Source: Mediterranea sp. (in: CFB group bacteria)
GTDB lineage: Bacteria; Bacteroidota; Bacteroidia; Bacteroidales; Bacteroidaceae
Reading direction: 5' to 3'
Length of the DNA stretch: 64,000 bases
NCBI GenBank assembly: GCA_031261785.1
Contig: JAISIZ010000062.1
Coordinates: 1-64,000 of the forward strand
Shown: one piece after another, positions 27,287 through 37,100 of the stretch
How the letters are laid out: each line of letters opens with the position of its first letter
How positions within the stretch are numbered: the stretch's first letter is position 1
The notes under the pieces: model-generated
Database searches by the model: none
Told to the model about the DNA's origin: nothing
Seen by the model: the letters and a program-made list of their open reading frames with translations, nothing else
Position numbers and translations under genes: made by a program

Positions 27287-30160
27287 ATGAACAGTATGAA
27301 AAACAATAGAATACTCATAAGCGCCTTGCTGGCTGCTCTCTGCCTGCCTGTGGGCGCTCAAAATAGGGTGCCGGAAGCCGCCGACACGGTCGACGTGGCG
27401 ACGGGCTACAAGGCGCAAGCCATCGACGTGGGGGCGAACCGGACGTTCAGCCGCCACGAGTCGACCGCCGCCGTGGGCGTGACCTACAACGAAGAATTCA
27501 ATAAGCGAGGCTCTAAAGATATCGCGCAGTCGCTCTACGGCTGGGGACTGGGACTGATGTCGCTCCAGCAGGCCGGCCTCTACTCGGAGGCGGAACCGGC
27601 GTTCTACGTACGCGGCGTGCAGAGCACGTCGAGCAGCGCGCCCTTGGTGCTGGTGGACGGACTGCAACGCGACATCAGCGTGGTCAGCCCCGAGGAGGTG
27701 GAATCGGTTTCCGTGCTGAAGGACGCCGCCGCCGTGGCCCTGTACGGCTATAAAGGCATCAACGGTGCGATATTGATCACCACCAAGCGCGGCAAGTACC
27801 AAGCCAAGGAGATCAAGTTCACTTACGACCACCTCACCAACTTCCAGGCACGCAAGCCCGAGTTTGTCGACGCGGGCACTTACGCCGCCGCCGTGAACGA
27901 GGCGCGCGGCTACGAGGGACTGTCGGCACGCTACGCCCCCGAAGAGGTGGCGGCCTTCGCCCAAGGCGCGGGACACGGTGGAGCCTCCGCCATGTATCCC
28001 TACCTCTACCCCAACGTGAACTGGATGGACGAGACGTTCAAGAATACGGGCGCCACCAATAAGTACACCATCGAGTTCTCGGGCGGCGGGACCAAGTTCC
28101 GCTACTACACCTTGGTGAGCCTGATGACCGACAAGGGATACATCAAGAACGCCAACATGAACGAAGGCTACTCCACGCAGGACAAATACTCGCGAGGCAA
28201 CCTCCGCACCAACCTCGACATCGACCTCACCCCCACCACCAAGCTGAAGCTGAACTTGCTGGGCGTGCTCTCCGAGTCGAGCCGTCCGGGCAACGCGGCC
28301 AACCTCTGGGACATGGTCTACTCGCTGCCCGCCGCGGCGTTCCCCGTACGCACCGACCTCGGCGCGTGGGGAGGCAACGCCACCTGGGACGGTACACTCA
28401 ACCCCGTGGCGCAGTCGCAAGGCGCCGCCTACACCAAGAACCACACCCGTAGCCTCTACGCTGACCTCACCATGTCGCAGGACCTCTCGGGCTTCGTGAA
28501 GGGACTGGGCGCCAGCTTCCGCCTCTCGTACGACAACGCCTCGCTCATCATCGAGGACCACAGCAAGCTATTCGAGTACGGAGGCTACGCCACCACGTGG
28601 AGAGAGAACGGACCGTTCTACACCCGCTACACCGGCGGACAGCCCGGAGAGATGGGAACGGGAGCCTCCATACAGGACTGGGCGCGGCAATTCAACTTCG
28701 CCGGCAGCGTGGACTACACCCGTTCGTGGAAAGCGTTCGACCTCTACACCCAGCTTCGGTGGGAGTACGAGTACCGCGACACGTTCGGGCTGAACACCAC
28801 CGTCTACCGCCAGAACGCCTCCTGGTTCGCGCACCTCGGGTACGACAAGCGTTACTACCTCGACCTGGCCTTGGTTGGCTCGGGATCGAACCTGCTGGCA
28901 CCGGGACATAAGTGGGCCATCTCGCCCACCGCGTCGGCGGCCTGGGTGCTCTCCGAGGAGAGCTTCCTGAAGGATGCCACGTGGCTCGACTTCCTCAAGC
29001 TGCGCGCCTCGTTCGGCATCATCAACGCCGACTACCTGCCGCGCGACGGCTCCGACACCGTGTTCAACTACTGGGACCAGATCTATACCACCACCGGTAC
29101 GCAGTACAAGTTCAACAGCAGCTACGACTCCACCTTCGGCAGCACGCTCATCGGCCGCCTGGCGACCATGAACTCCACGCACGAGAAAGCCTATAAATAT
29201 AATGTAGGCATCGACGCCACGCTGATGAAGAGCCTCAACATCACCGCCGAGGGATTCTACCAACGCCGCAAGGACATCTGGGTGACCTCGGGCGGGAAGT
29301 ACACCGACGTGCTGGGCCTCACCCCCCCGTTCGAGAACGCCGGCGTGGTGGACAGCTGGGGAGCCGAGGTGGGCGCCAACTACACCAAGCGCCTGAACAA
29401 AGACGTGACGCTGAACGTGGGAGGCAACTTCCTCTGGACGCAGAACAAGATCCAGGAACAGCTCGAGGAGCCGCGTATGTACGACAACCTCGTGCGCACC
29501 GGTAACCGCGTGGACCAGGTCTACGGCTTGCAGGCCATCGGCTTCTTCAAGGACGACGCCGACATCGCCGCCAGCCCCACGCAGACCTTCAGCACCGTGG
29601 TGCCGGGCGACATCAAGTACAAGGACGTGAACGGCGACAACATCATCGACGCCAACGACCTCACGGCCATCGGCGAGGGCAACACCGCGCCCCGGATGTA
29701 CTACTCCTTCCACCTCGGGGCGGAATGGAAAGGGCTGGGATTCGACGCCATGTTCCAAGGCATCGCCGGCATGTCGGGCATGCTCAACACCAAGAGCCTC
29801 TTCTGGCCCTTGATCAACAACACCTCGCTCTCCACCCACTACTACGAGAACCGCTGGACACCCGAGACACCCGACGCGCGCTACCCGCGCCTCAGCTCGG
29901 AGAGCAACGCCAACAACTACCGCGACAACACGGTATGGCTGGCCAGCCGCTCTTACCTCAAGCTGCGCAACCTCGAGGTGTACTACAAGCTGCCCAAGCA
30001 GTTGCTGATGAAGACGGGATTCGTGAACAGCGCCCGCCTTTACCTCCGCGGCATCGACCTGCTTTGCTTCGACAACATCAAGGTGGCCGACCCCGAGGCT
30101 TACGGCGCCTACAACCCCTTGAACCGGAGCGTGGCCATAGGCGTGACGATAGGTTTTTAA
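27287..30160 (+). CDS. SusC-family TonB-dependent transporter, short form
   Basis: This is a second SusC of about 957 aa. It has a signal peptide (ISALLAALCLPVGAQ) but no CarboxypepD_reg domain: the sequence goes directly to the plug (AVGVTYNEEFNKRGSKDIAQ, then VSVLKDAAAVALYGYKGING). The barrel ends in VAIGVTIGF. The longer frame begins with TTG at 27281; ATG at 27287 or 27296 is more likely. It is 30 bp after the first susD and paired with its own susD. Two different SusCD pairs in one run suggest separate products of one pectin, or two glycans. Confidence 0.92.
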   Translation: MNSMKNNRILISALLAALCLPVGAQNRVPEAADTVDVATGYKAQAIDVGANRTFSRHESTAAVGVTYNEEFNKRGSKDIAQSLYGWGLGLMSLQQAGLYSEAEPAFYVRGVQSTSSSAPLVLVDGLQRDISVVSPEEVESVSVLKDAAAVALYGYKGINGAILITTKRGKYQAKEIKFTYDHLTNFQARKPEFVDAGTYAAAVNEARGYEGLSARYAPEEVAAFAQGAGHGGASAMYPYLYPNVNWMDETFKNTGATNKYTIEFSGGGTKFRYYTLVSLMTDKGYIKNANMNEGYSTQDKYSRGNLRTNLDIDLTPTTKLKLNLLGVLSESSRPGNAANLWDMVYSLPAAAFPVRTDLGAWGGNATWDGTLNPVAQSQGAAYTKNHTRSLYADLTMSQDLSGFVKGLGASFRLSYDNASLIIEDHSKLFEYGGYATTWRENGPFYTRYTGGQPGEMGTGASIQDWARQFNFAGSVDYTRSWKAFDLYTQLRWEYEYRDTFGLNTTVYRQNASWFAHLGYDKRYYLDLALVGSGSNLLAPGHKWAISPTASAAWVLSEESFLKDATWLDFLKLRASFGIINADYLPRDGSDTVFNYWDQIYTTTGTQYKFNSSYDSTFGSTLIGRLATMNSTHEKAYKYNVGIDATLMKSLNITAEGFYQRRKDIWVTSGGKYTDVLGLTPPFENAGVVDSWGAEVGANYTKRLNKDVTLNVGGNFLWTQNKIQEQLEEPRMYDNLVRTGNRVDQVYGLQAIGFFKDDADIAASPTQTFSTVVPGDIKYKDVNGDNIIDANDLTAIGEGNTAPRMYYSFHLGAEWKGLGFDAMFQGIAGMSGMLNTKSLFWPLINNTSLSTHYYENRWTPETPDARYPRLSSESNANNYRDNTVWLASRSYLKLRNLEVYYKLPKQLLMKTGFVNSARLYLRGIDLLCFDNIKVADPEAYGAYNPLNRSVAIGVTIGF

Positions 30161-30181
30161 TCACTCTTAAAGCAGAACGAA

Positions 30182-31894
30182 ATGATGAAACTGAAAAACG
30201 TACTGTATGGAGCCGCCTGCTTGCTGGCGCTGAACGCGTGCAGCGAGAAGATGGACTACCATGAATACAATAACTACGACGAGGAGTTCGTAAAGCTCAA
30301 CTTCGGCAACGTGGGCGGGCTGATTACGGACATCTACCTCGGGATGGACACCGACTTCGGCAATTACAGCGGAGCCTTGCTGGCCTCCGCCTCCGACGAG
30401 TCGGAGTACGCCTACTCGGGCAACCAGATCGCCGACTTCTACAACGGCGCCTGGAGTCCCACCAACGCCAAGAGCAGCATCTGGACCTCCAGCTACGCCG
30501 GCATCGCCAAGTGCAACCAGTACCTCGAGAAGTTCACCGGACTGACCTTCCCCGAGCTGGCGCTCAACGCCGACTATCCGCAGCAGATGTTCCGCTACAA
30601 CAACTATCCGCACGAGGTGCGCTTCCTCCGCGCGTACTTCTACTTCAACCTCGTGCGCCAGTATGGCGACGTGCCCTTCGTGGACCGCGTGATCACGGCC
30701 GACGAGTCGAACACCCTTTCGCGTACCCCCGCGGCGGAGATCTTCGAGTACATCATCAGCGAGTGCGACGCCATCAAGAATCTCATCATCGCCGATTACA
30801 GCAATCTGGGAGACATGGCGCTGAAGGATCCCTCCGAGACGGGACGCGCCAACCGCCGCACGGTGCTCGCCCTCAAGGCACGCGCCGCGCTCTACGCCGC
30901 CAGCCCGCTGTTCAACACCGGTGGCGACCAGGAGCTGTGGCACCGCGCCGCCACCGCCTGCAAGGAGCTGATCGACGACTGCGAGGCCAGCGGCATGAAG
31001 TTGGTGTCCGACTACTCCACGCTCTGGGCGACGGACAGCTACGTCACCGCCGTGAACGAGATCATCTTCGGACGACGCGCCAACCGCACCAGCCGCTCCA
31101 TGGAGGAGTACAACTTCCCCGTGGGATTAGAGGGATGCAACGGCGGCAACTGCCCCACGCAGACGCTGGTCGACGCCTACGAGTTCCAGGCCAGCGGCCT
31201 GCGTCCCGACCAGACGGCCGACTACGATCCCAACCTGCCCTACTACGAGGGACGCGACCCCCGCTTCGCCCTCACCGTGGCCAAGAACGGCGACGAGAAG
31301 TGGCCCAACTGGAACACCACGCCCCTGCAGACCTACCAGGGCGGACTGAACGGACAGCCCCTCTCGGGCGGAACGCCCACGAGCTACTACCTCAAGAAGT
31401 ACTGCCAAAGTTCTGTCGATACCCGCCCCGGAACGGCCAACGCCTTCTGGCATACGTGGATCACCTTCCGCATGGGCGAGGCCTACCTCAACTACGCCGA
31501 GGCGCTGTTCCGCTACCTCGGCAGTCCGTACGCCACGGATAGCGAGTTCCCCAAGTCGGCCGTCGATATGCTGAAGATCGTCCGCGACCGCGCCAAGATG
31601 CCGGGCTTCCCCGTGCAGATGAGCAACGAGGACTTCTGGAAGAAGTACCAGAACGAGCGCATGGTGGAGCTGGCCTTCGAGGGACACCGCTTCTGGGACG
31701 TGCGCCGCTGGAAAGAGGCGGCCGAGACCTTCTCCGCCATCGACGAGATGAAGATCACGCGCAACGCCGACGATACGTACACCTATACCCGCCAGACGGT
31801 AGCCCGCCAGTGGAACGACAAGATGTACTTCTTCCCCATTCCGCAATCGGAACTGACCAAGAATCCCAACCTGACGCAGAACGCCGGGTGGTAG
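30182..31894 (+). CDS. SusD-family surface glycan-binding lipoprotein
   Basis: This 570-aa protein is the partner of the second SusC. The lipobox is LALNACSEK. The SusD fold is indicated by IAKCNQYLEKFTG, EVRFLRAYFYFNLVRQYGDV (TPR-like helices near residues 140-160) and a C-terminal MVELAFEGHRFWDVRRWKE followed by the family ending FPIPQSELTKNP. The length is normal. It is 21 bp after susC and 21 bp before the PL11 lyase, so transport and cleavage of the same polysaccharide are likely coupled. Confidence 0.93.
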   Translation: MMKLKNVLYGAACLLALNACSEKMDYHEYNNYDEEFVKLNFGNVGGLITDIYLGMDTDFGNYSGALLASASDESEYAYSGNQIADFYNGAWSPTNAKSSIWTSSYAGIAKCNQYLEKFTGLTFPELALNADYPQQMFRYNNYPHEVRFLRAYFYFNLVRQYGDVPFVDRVITADESNTLSRTPAAEIFEYIISECDAIKNLIIADYSNLGDMALKDPSETGRANRRTVLALKARAALYAASPLFNTGGDQELWHRAATACKELIDDCEASGMKLVSDYSTLWATDSYVTAVNEIIFGRRANRTSRSMEEYNFPVGLEGCNGGNCPTQTLVDAYEFQASGLRPDQTADYDPNLPYYEGRDPRFALTVAKNGDEKWPNWNTTPLQTYQGGLNGQPLSGGTPTSYYLKKYCQSSVDTRPGTANAFWHTWITFRMGEAYLNYAEALFRYLGSPYATDSEFPKSAVDMLKIVRDRAKMPGFPVQMSNEDFWKKYQNERMVELAFEGHRFWDVRRWKEAAETFSAIDEMKITRNADDTYTYTRQTVARQWNDKMYFFPIPQSELTKNPNLTQNAGW

Positions 31895-31915
31895 CCGAGA
31901 GCATACAATAGAATT

Positions 31916-34012
31916 ATGAATAGCAAGAATCAAAGAAGCATGAAGAAGATACAATGGATAGTGGCCGCGTGCTGCCTCATGGCCGCCGTAGCCTGCTCGG
32001 ACAACGACCCCATAGTGCCGCCCGTCGTCGAGGAACCCGGAGAGGAGTTGCCCGAACTCCCCACCGAAGTGATTACCGGCAGCCGGGCGATGTGGGTGAG
32101 CTACGACTCCAACGCCCTGGCCGACGCCAACAACGCCACCGGCATATCGGCCGCGCTGGTGAGCTGGCGCCTCCTGCTCACCGACCCGGCTAACATCGCG
32201 TTCGACATCTACCGCTCGGCCGACGGCGCCGCGGAGGAGAAGCTCAACGCCGAACCCATAGCCACCGCCACGTCGTGGGCCGACGCCACGATGGACGCCA
32301 CCAAGACGAACCATTACCGCGTGACACTCACCGGACAGACGGCGACGCTCTGCGAGGCCACCCTCACCGCCGAGCAGGCCACCTCCTTCTATCGCGCCAT
32401 CAGGCTCAACACCAACGTGCCCGAGGCCGGCATCACCTACGCCCCCGACGACACGCAGGTGGGCGACATCGACGGCGACGGCGAGCTGGAACTCATCATC
32501 AAGCGGGAACCCTACGACGGCGCCAACCAGGGCGGATGGCAGAACGGCACCACCCTGCTCGAGGCGTACAGGATGGACGGCACCTTCCTCTGGCAGATAG
32601 ACATGGGCATCAACATCCGCTCCGGATCGCACTACACCTCGTTCGTGGTGTACGACTTCGACGGCGATGGCCTCTGCGAGGTGGCCTTCCGCTCTTCCGA
32701 GGGGACGAAGTTCGCCGACGGCAAGGTGATCACCGACGCCTACGGACAGGTGAACGACTACCGCATCCGCGAAGACGGTGGCGGGGGATGGTCCTCGGGC
32801 GCCAGCCTCGGATCCATCACCGGCCTGATATTCGAGGGACCGGAGTACATCTCCATCTGCCGCGGATACGACGGGCGAGAGATTACCCGCATGGACAACA
32901 TCCCACGGGGAGGCGAAGGTTCGAAGCCGAGCCGCGGAAAGTACTGGATAGACTACTGGGGCGACGACTACGGCAACCGCATGGACCGCTTCTTCATCGG
33001 CGTGGCCTACCTCGACGGAGTGCCCGACGCCGCCACGGGGACGCGCACGTCGAACCCCAGCCTTATCGTCACCCGGGGAATCTACAAGAACTGGCAGGTG
33101 TGGGCGGCCGACCTGAAAGGCGGCAAGCTCGAGACACGCTGGAAGTTCGACACCGCCGAGCACTCGAGCAACCTGCTCAGCATGGTGTCGCATAGCTTCC
33201 GCGTGGCCGACCTCGACGGCGACGGACGCGACGAGATCCTCCTCGGATCGGCCGCCATCGACGACAACGGCGCCGAGCTGTGGTGCAGCGGCAATGGACA
33301 CGGCGACGTGCTCAACGTGGGCAAGTACATCAAGGACCGCCAGGGACTGCAGGTGGTGGCCTCGTTCGAGGACGCCAATACCTACAACAATATGGGCCAC
33401 GGCTACGGATGCCAGGTGCTCGACGCCGCCACCGGCGAGCTGATTACCGGGCACGGCGCCGGATCGACCGCCGACGTGGGACGCTGCATCGTGGCCGACA
33501 TCGACCCCGACAGCCCCGACTTCGAGTACTGGTCGTCGCTCCAGGAGGGCGTGTTCAGCACCAGCGGCGCCGGATTAGTGTCCACCCGCTACCCCACCGG
33601 CATCGGCGGCGGGGTGATGTACAACGTCGCCATCTACTGGAGCGGGCAACCCACCCGCGAGCTGTTCGACCGCGCCCTGGTGGTGAGCTACACCGACAAC
33701 CCCGACGTGGAGAAGAGCAACAAGACGCGCCTGCTCAGCTTCGGCTACTACGGCAGCAGCGACGGCAACCACAGCACGAAGTACAACCCGTGCTACTACG
33801 GCGACTTCCTGGGCGACTACCGCGAGGAGATGATACTCCCCTCGGCCGACCTGACGTCGGTCTACATCTTCTCGACCAACCATCCCACCGCCCATCGCCT
33901 GCCGCACCTGATGTCGGATCATACCTACGACATCTCGCAAGCCATGCAGAACATCGGCTATAACCAAGGCACCAACCTCGGTTACTACGTGGGAGCCGAG
34001 ACGATGAGATAG
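31916..34012 (+). CDS. PL11 family rhamnogalacturonan lyase (lipoprotein)
   Basis: This 698-aa lyase cleaves the rhamnogalacturonan I backbone by beta-elimination. The lipobox CCLMAAVACSD places it at the cell surface. An N-terminal fibronectin-like beta domain (about residues 55-160) precedes the eight-bladed beta-propeller. The propeller shows the PL11 pattern VGDIDGDGELELI, VVYDFDGDGLCEVAF and VADLDGDGRDEIL, calcium-binding DxDGDG loops. The C-terminal LMSDHTYDISQAMQNIGYNQ is the strongly conserved end of the family. ATG at 31940 is an alternative start. This gene fixes rhamnogalacturonan as the likely substrate of the locus. Confidence 0.94.
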   Translation: MNSKNQRSMKKIQWIVAACCLMAAVACSDNDPIVPPVVEEPGEELPELPTEVITGSRAMWVSYDSNALADANNATGISAALVSWRLLLTDPANIAFDIYRSADGAAEEKLNAEPIATATSWADATMDATKTNHYRVTLTGQTATLCEATLTAEQATSFYRAIRLNTNVPEAGITYAPDDTQVGDIDGDGELELIIKREPYDGANQGGWQNGTTLLEAYRMDGTFLWQIDMGINIRSGSHYTSFVVYDFDGDGLCEVAFRSSEGTKFADGKVITDAYGQVNDYRIREDGGGGWSSGASLGSITGLIFEGPEYISICRGYDGREITRMDNIPRGGEGSKPSRGKYWIDYWGDDYGNRMDRFFIGVAYLDGVPDAATGTRTSNPSLIVTRGIYKNWQVWAADLKGGKLETRWKFDTAEHSSNLLSMVSHSFRVADLDGDGRDEILLGSAAIDDNGAELWCSGNGHGDVLNVGKYIKDRQGLQVVASFEDANTYNNMGHGYGCQVLDAATGELITGHGAGSTADVGRCIVADIDPDSPDFEYWSSLQEGVFSTSGAGLVSTRYPTGIGGGVMYNVAIYWSGQPTRELFDRALVVSYTDNPDVEKSNKTRLLSFGYYGSSDGNHSTKYNPCYYGDFLGDYREEMILPSADLTSVYIFSTNHPTAHRLPHLMSDHTYDISQAMQNIGYNQGTNLGYYVGAETMR

Positions 34013-34038
34013 GGCAGAGAACACGCGGCCTGAATCGC

Positions 34039-34116
34039 TTTTAGCGCGGACGACACGGATTATACGGTCTCGATTCGACGATGGGACCGTATAATCCGTG
34101 TCGTCCGTGCCTAAAA
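34039..34116. repeat. inverted repeat with CACGGATT motif before the HTCS gene
   Basis: The arms 34039-34069 and 34085-34116 are almost perfectly complementary (ACACGGATTATACGGTC paired with GACCGTATAATCCGTGT). The element separates the PL11 gene from the HTCS and could end the susCD/PL11 transcript. It belongs to the family with 9449, 58908 and 61487. Confidence 0.85.
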
Positions 34117-34155
34117 AATGTAGCCACATCCATGCGCCATCTCCGAAAATTGGTG

Positions 34156-34163
34156 TATTTTCG
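34156..34163 (+). promoter_or_regulatory. possible -7 box of the HTCS gene
   Basis: TATTTTCG differs from TAnnTTTG at one base and lies 29 bp before the ATG. It is a weak match. Confidence 0.35.
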
Positions 34164-34192
34164 CGACACGTTCTATCCAAACTCGCTATACC

Positions 34193-37100
34193 ATGGCATA
34201 CAAGAAGCTACTTCCTATCCTTATCCTTTTCCTCCTCGGCCAGCCTTGGGGCGCGCTCCGCGCCGCCATCGACTTCCGCTCCACGCAGCTGAACACCAGC
34301 GACGGGCTACCCAACAATTCCGTGCGCTACATCTACCAAGACAGCAAGGGATTTCTCTGGATGGCCACCTTGAACGGACTGAGCCGATACGACGGCAACT
34401 CCTTCGTCACTTACCGACCCGAGCAGGGCGAGGACGTGTCGCTGGTGGACAACCGCATCTTCGCCATCAACGAGGACAAGGACGGGTTCCTCTGGATCAA
34501 TACCACGCCCGAGATGTTCAGCTGCTACGACCTGCGGCGTAGCCGGTTTGTCGACTTCACCGGATGCGGGGAGCTGCGACAGAACTACTCGGCGCTGTTC
34601 GTCGCTTCCAACGGCGACGTCTGGCTCTCGCACTCACGCAACGGATGCCGGCAGGTGAGGCACGGCAGGGATGGGCAGATGACCTCCACGGTGTACCGCG
34701 TGGAGCGGGGCAACCTGCCCGACAACCAGGTGGAGTTCGTGGGCGAGGACAATGCCGGACGGATATGGATAGGCACGCGGAGCGGATTGGTGAGCGTGGC
34801 GGGCGGGAAGTACCGCATCGAGGAACGCTCTAAGCGCTTCCTCTTCGGACAGGCCTACCAGGGCGACATGTACTTCCTCACGGCCGACGGCATAGTGTAT
34901 CGCTACCGCACCACCACAGGAAAGCTGCGACAAATGGGCGCGTTGCCGGCGCAAGCCGTGGTCACCGCGCCCACCGGATGCTTTCTCCGGCGGGGACACT
35001 GGACCATACTGACCACCACGGGCGTGTACAACTACCGCTTCGACAGCGAACGCGTGGAACCCGACCCGCGCTTGGACATCGAGCGGGGTGAGGTGATACG
35101 CGACAACCGGGGCGACTACTGGATATACAACCACACCGGACACCTCACCTTCGTGGCCGCCAACAGCGACGAGAGCAAGGAGTTCGCCCTGATCTCGCCC
35201 GACAAGATAGGCTACATCGACTATGAGCGCTACCACGTGGTGCGCGACTCGAGAGGCATCGCCTGGATCTCTACCTACGGCAACGGGCTATTCGCCTACG
35301 ATCCGACGGAGGACCGGCTGGAACATTTTCTCTCCAGCGCCGACAACATGAGCCACATCAGCTCCGACTTCCTGCTTTACGTCATGGAGGATCGCTCGGG
35401 AGGGATATGGGTCAGCTCGGAATACTCGGGCGTGTCGCGCATCTCGGTGGAGGGCGGAGGCACTATGCGTATCTATCCCGAGTCGCCCGAGCTGTTCGAT
35501 CGCTCCAACACCATCCGTATGCTCACCCGCATGCCCGGAGGCGACATCTGGGTGGGTACGCGCAAGGGAGGACTGTATGCCTTCGACGCCAACCTGCGCC
35601 AGAAGGTGTCCAGCCAATACTTCGCCTCCAACATCTACGCCATAACCGACGACGCGCAAGGACGCACCTGGATGGGTACCCGAGGCGGCGGATTGCGGAT
35701 AGGCGACCAGTGGTACCGCAACAACCCCACCGACCCCACGACCATCTCCAACGACAACGTGTTCGCCATACACCGCGACCGCAAGGACAGGATGTGGGTA
35801 GGCACTTTCGGAGGCGGACTGGACTTGGCCGAGCTGGGCGACGATGGGAAATACCGTTTCAGGCACTTCTTCCAGCAGACCTACGGATTGCGCATGACAC
35901 GCGTCATCGAGGAGGACAAGGACGGTATGGTCTGGCTCGGGACGAGCGAGGGTATCTGCGTGTTCCACCCCGACTCGCTGGCACTCGATGCCGAGAACTA
36001 CCGCCTTTTTAGCTACACCAACCGGAAGTTTTGCAGCAACGAGATCAAATGCCTCTACGCCGACGGACAGGGACGGATGTGGGTAGGCACTTCCGGATCA
36101 GGCCTCAACCTCTGCGAGCTGGCCGATGGCGGACGGGAGCTGCGCTACGAGCACTACGGATCGGCCGAGGGACTGGCCAACGACGTGGTGCAGTCCATCC
36201 TGGGCGACGAGCACGGCAATCTCTGGGTGGCCACCGAGTACGGCATCTCCAAGTTTAACGTCGACAACCGCTCGTTCGAGAACTTCTTCTTCTCTTCCTA
36301 TACCCTGGGCAACGTGTACAGCGAGAACAGCGCCTGCGTGAGCGCCGACGGTAAGCTCGTGTTTGGCACCAACTATGGCATGGTATCCATCGACCCCGAC
36401 GAGATGCGCGCCAGCGAGAGCTTCCAGCCCGTGGTATGCACCAGCATCTACGTGAACGGTACGCTCATGACGCCGCAGATGGAGGATTCGCCCTTGAGGC
36501 AGTCGCCCGCCTACTCCGACGAGATCCGCCTGAAACACTATCAGAACTCCCTGCTCATCGACTTCTCCACCTTCGACTACTCGGAGAACGGACGCACCAA
36601 GTATAAGTATTGGCTCGAGAACTACGACAAGGAGTGGAGCGCGCCCTCGTCGCTCAACTTCGCCTCCTTCAAGTACCTCGCCCCGGGCGAGTACGTGCTG
36701 CACGTGAAGTCGTGCAACAGCGCCGGGGTATGGAACGAGAAGGAGACCCGGCTGCGTCTCGTCATCGTTCCGCCCATCTGGCGTACGGGATGGGCCATAT
36801 CGCTCTACGCCTTGCTGTTGGCGGCGTTGCTCTATCTCTCGTTCCGTGTATTCCGGAACTTCAACAGCTTGCGCAACCGTGTCGACGTGGAGAAACGGCT
36901 CACGGAGTACAAGCTGGTGTTCTTCACCAACATCTCCCACGAGTTCCGCACGCCGCTTACCCTCATACAGGGCACGCTGGAGAAGATTCATCGCGAGGGC
37001 GGCATCCCGGCCCGATGGGAATACCCGCTGCGCATCATGGACAAGAACACCCAGCGCCTGCTGCGCCTCATCAATCAGCTGCTGGAGTTTAGGAAGATGC

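Noticed and set aside
26279-28561. Long minus-strand open frames opposite susD/susC (also 3361-5043 and 31127-33454)
   Set aside because: They are artefacts of high GC opposite strongly coding genes. Their translations are low-complexity Val/Gly/His/Arg-rich and resemble no family.
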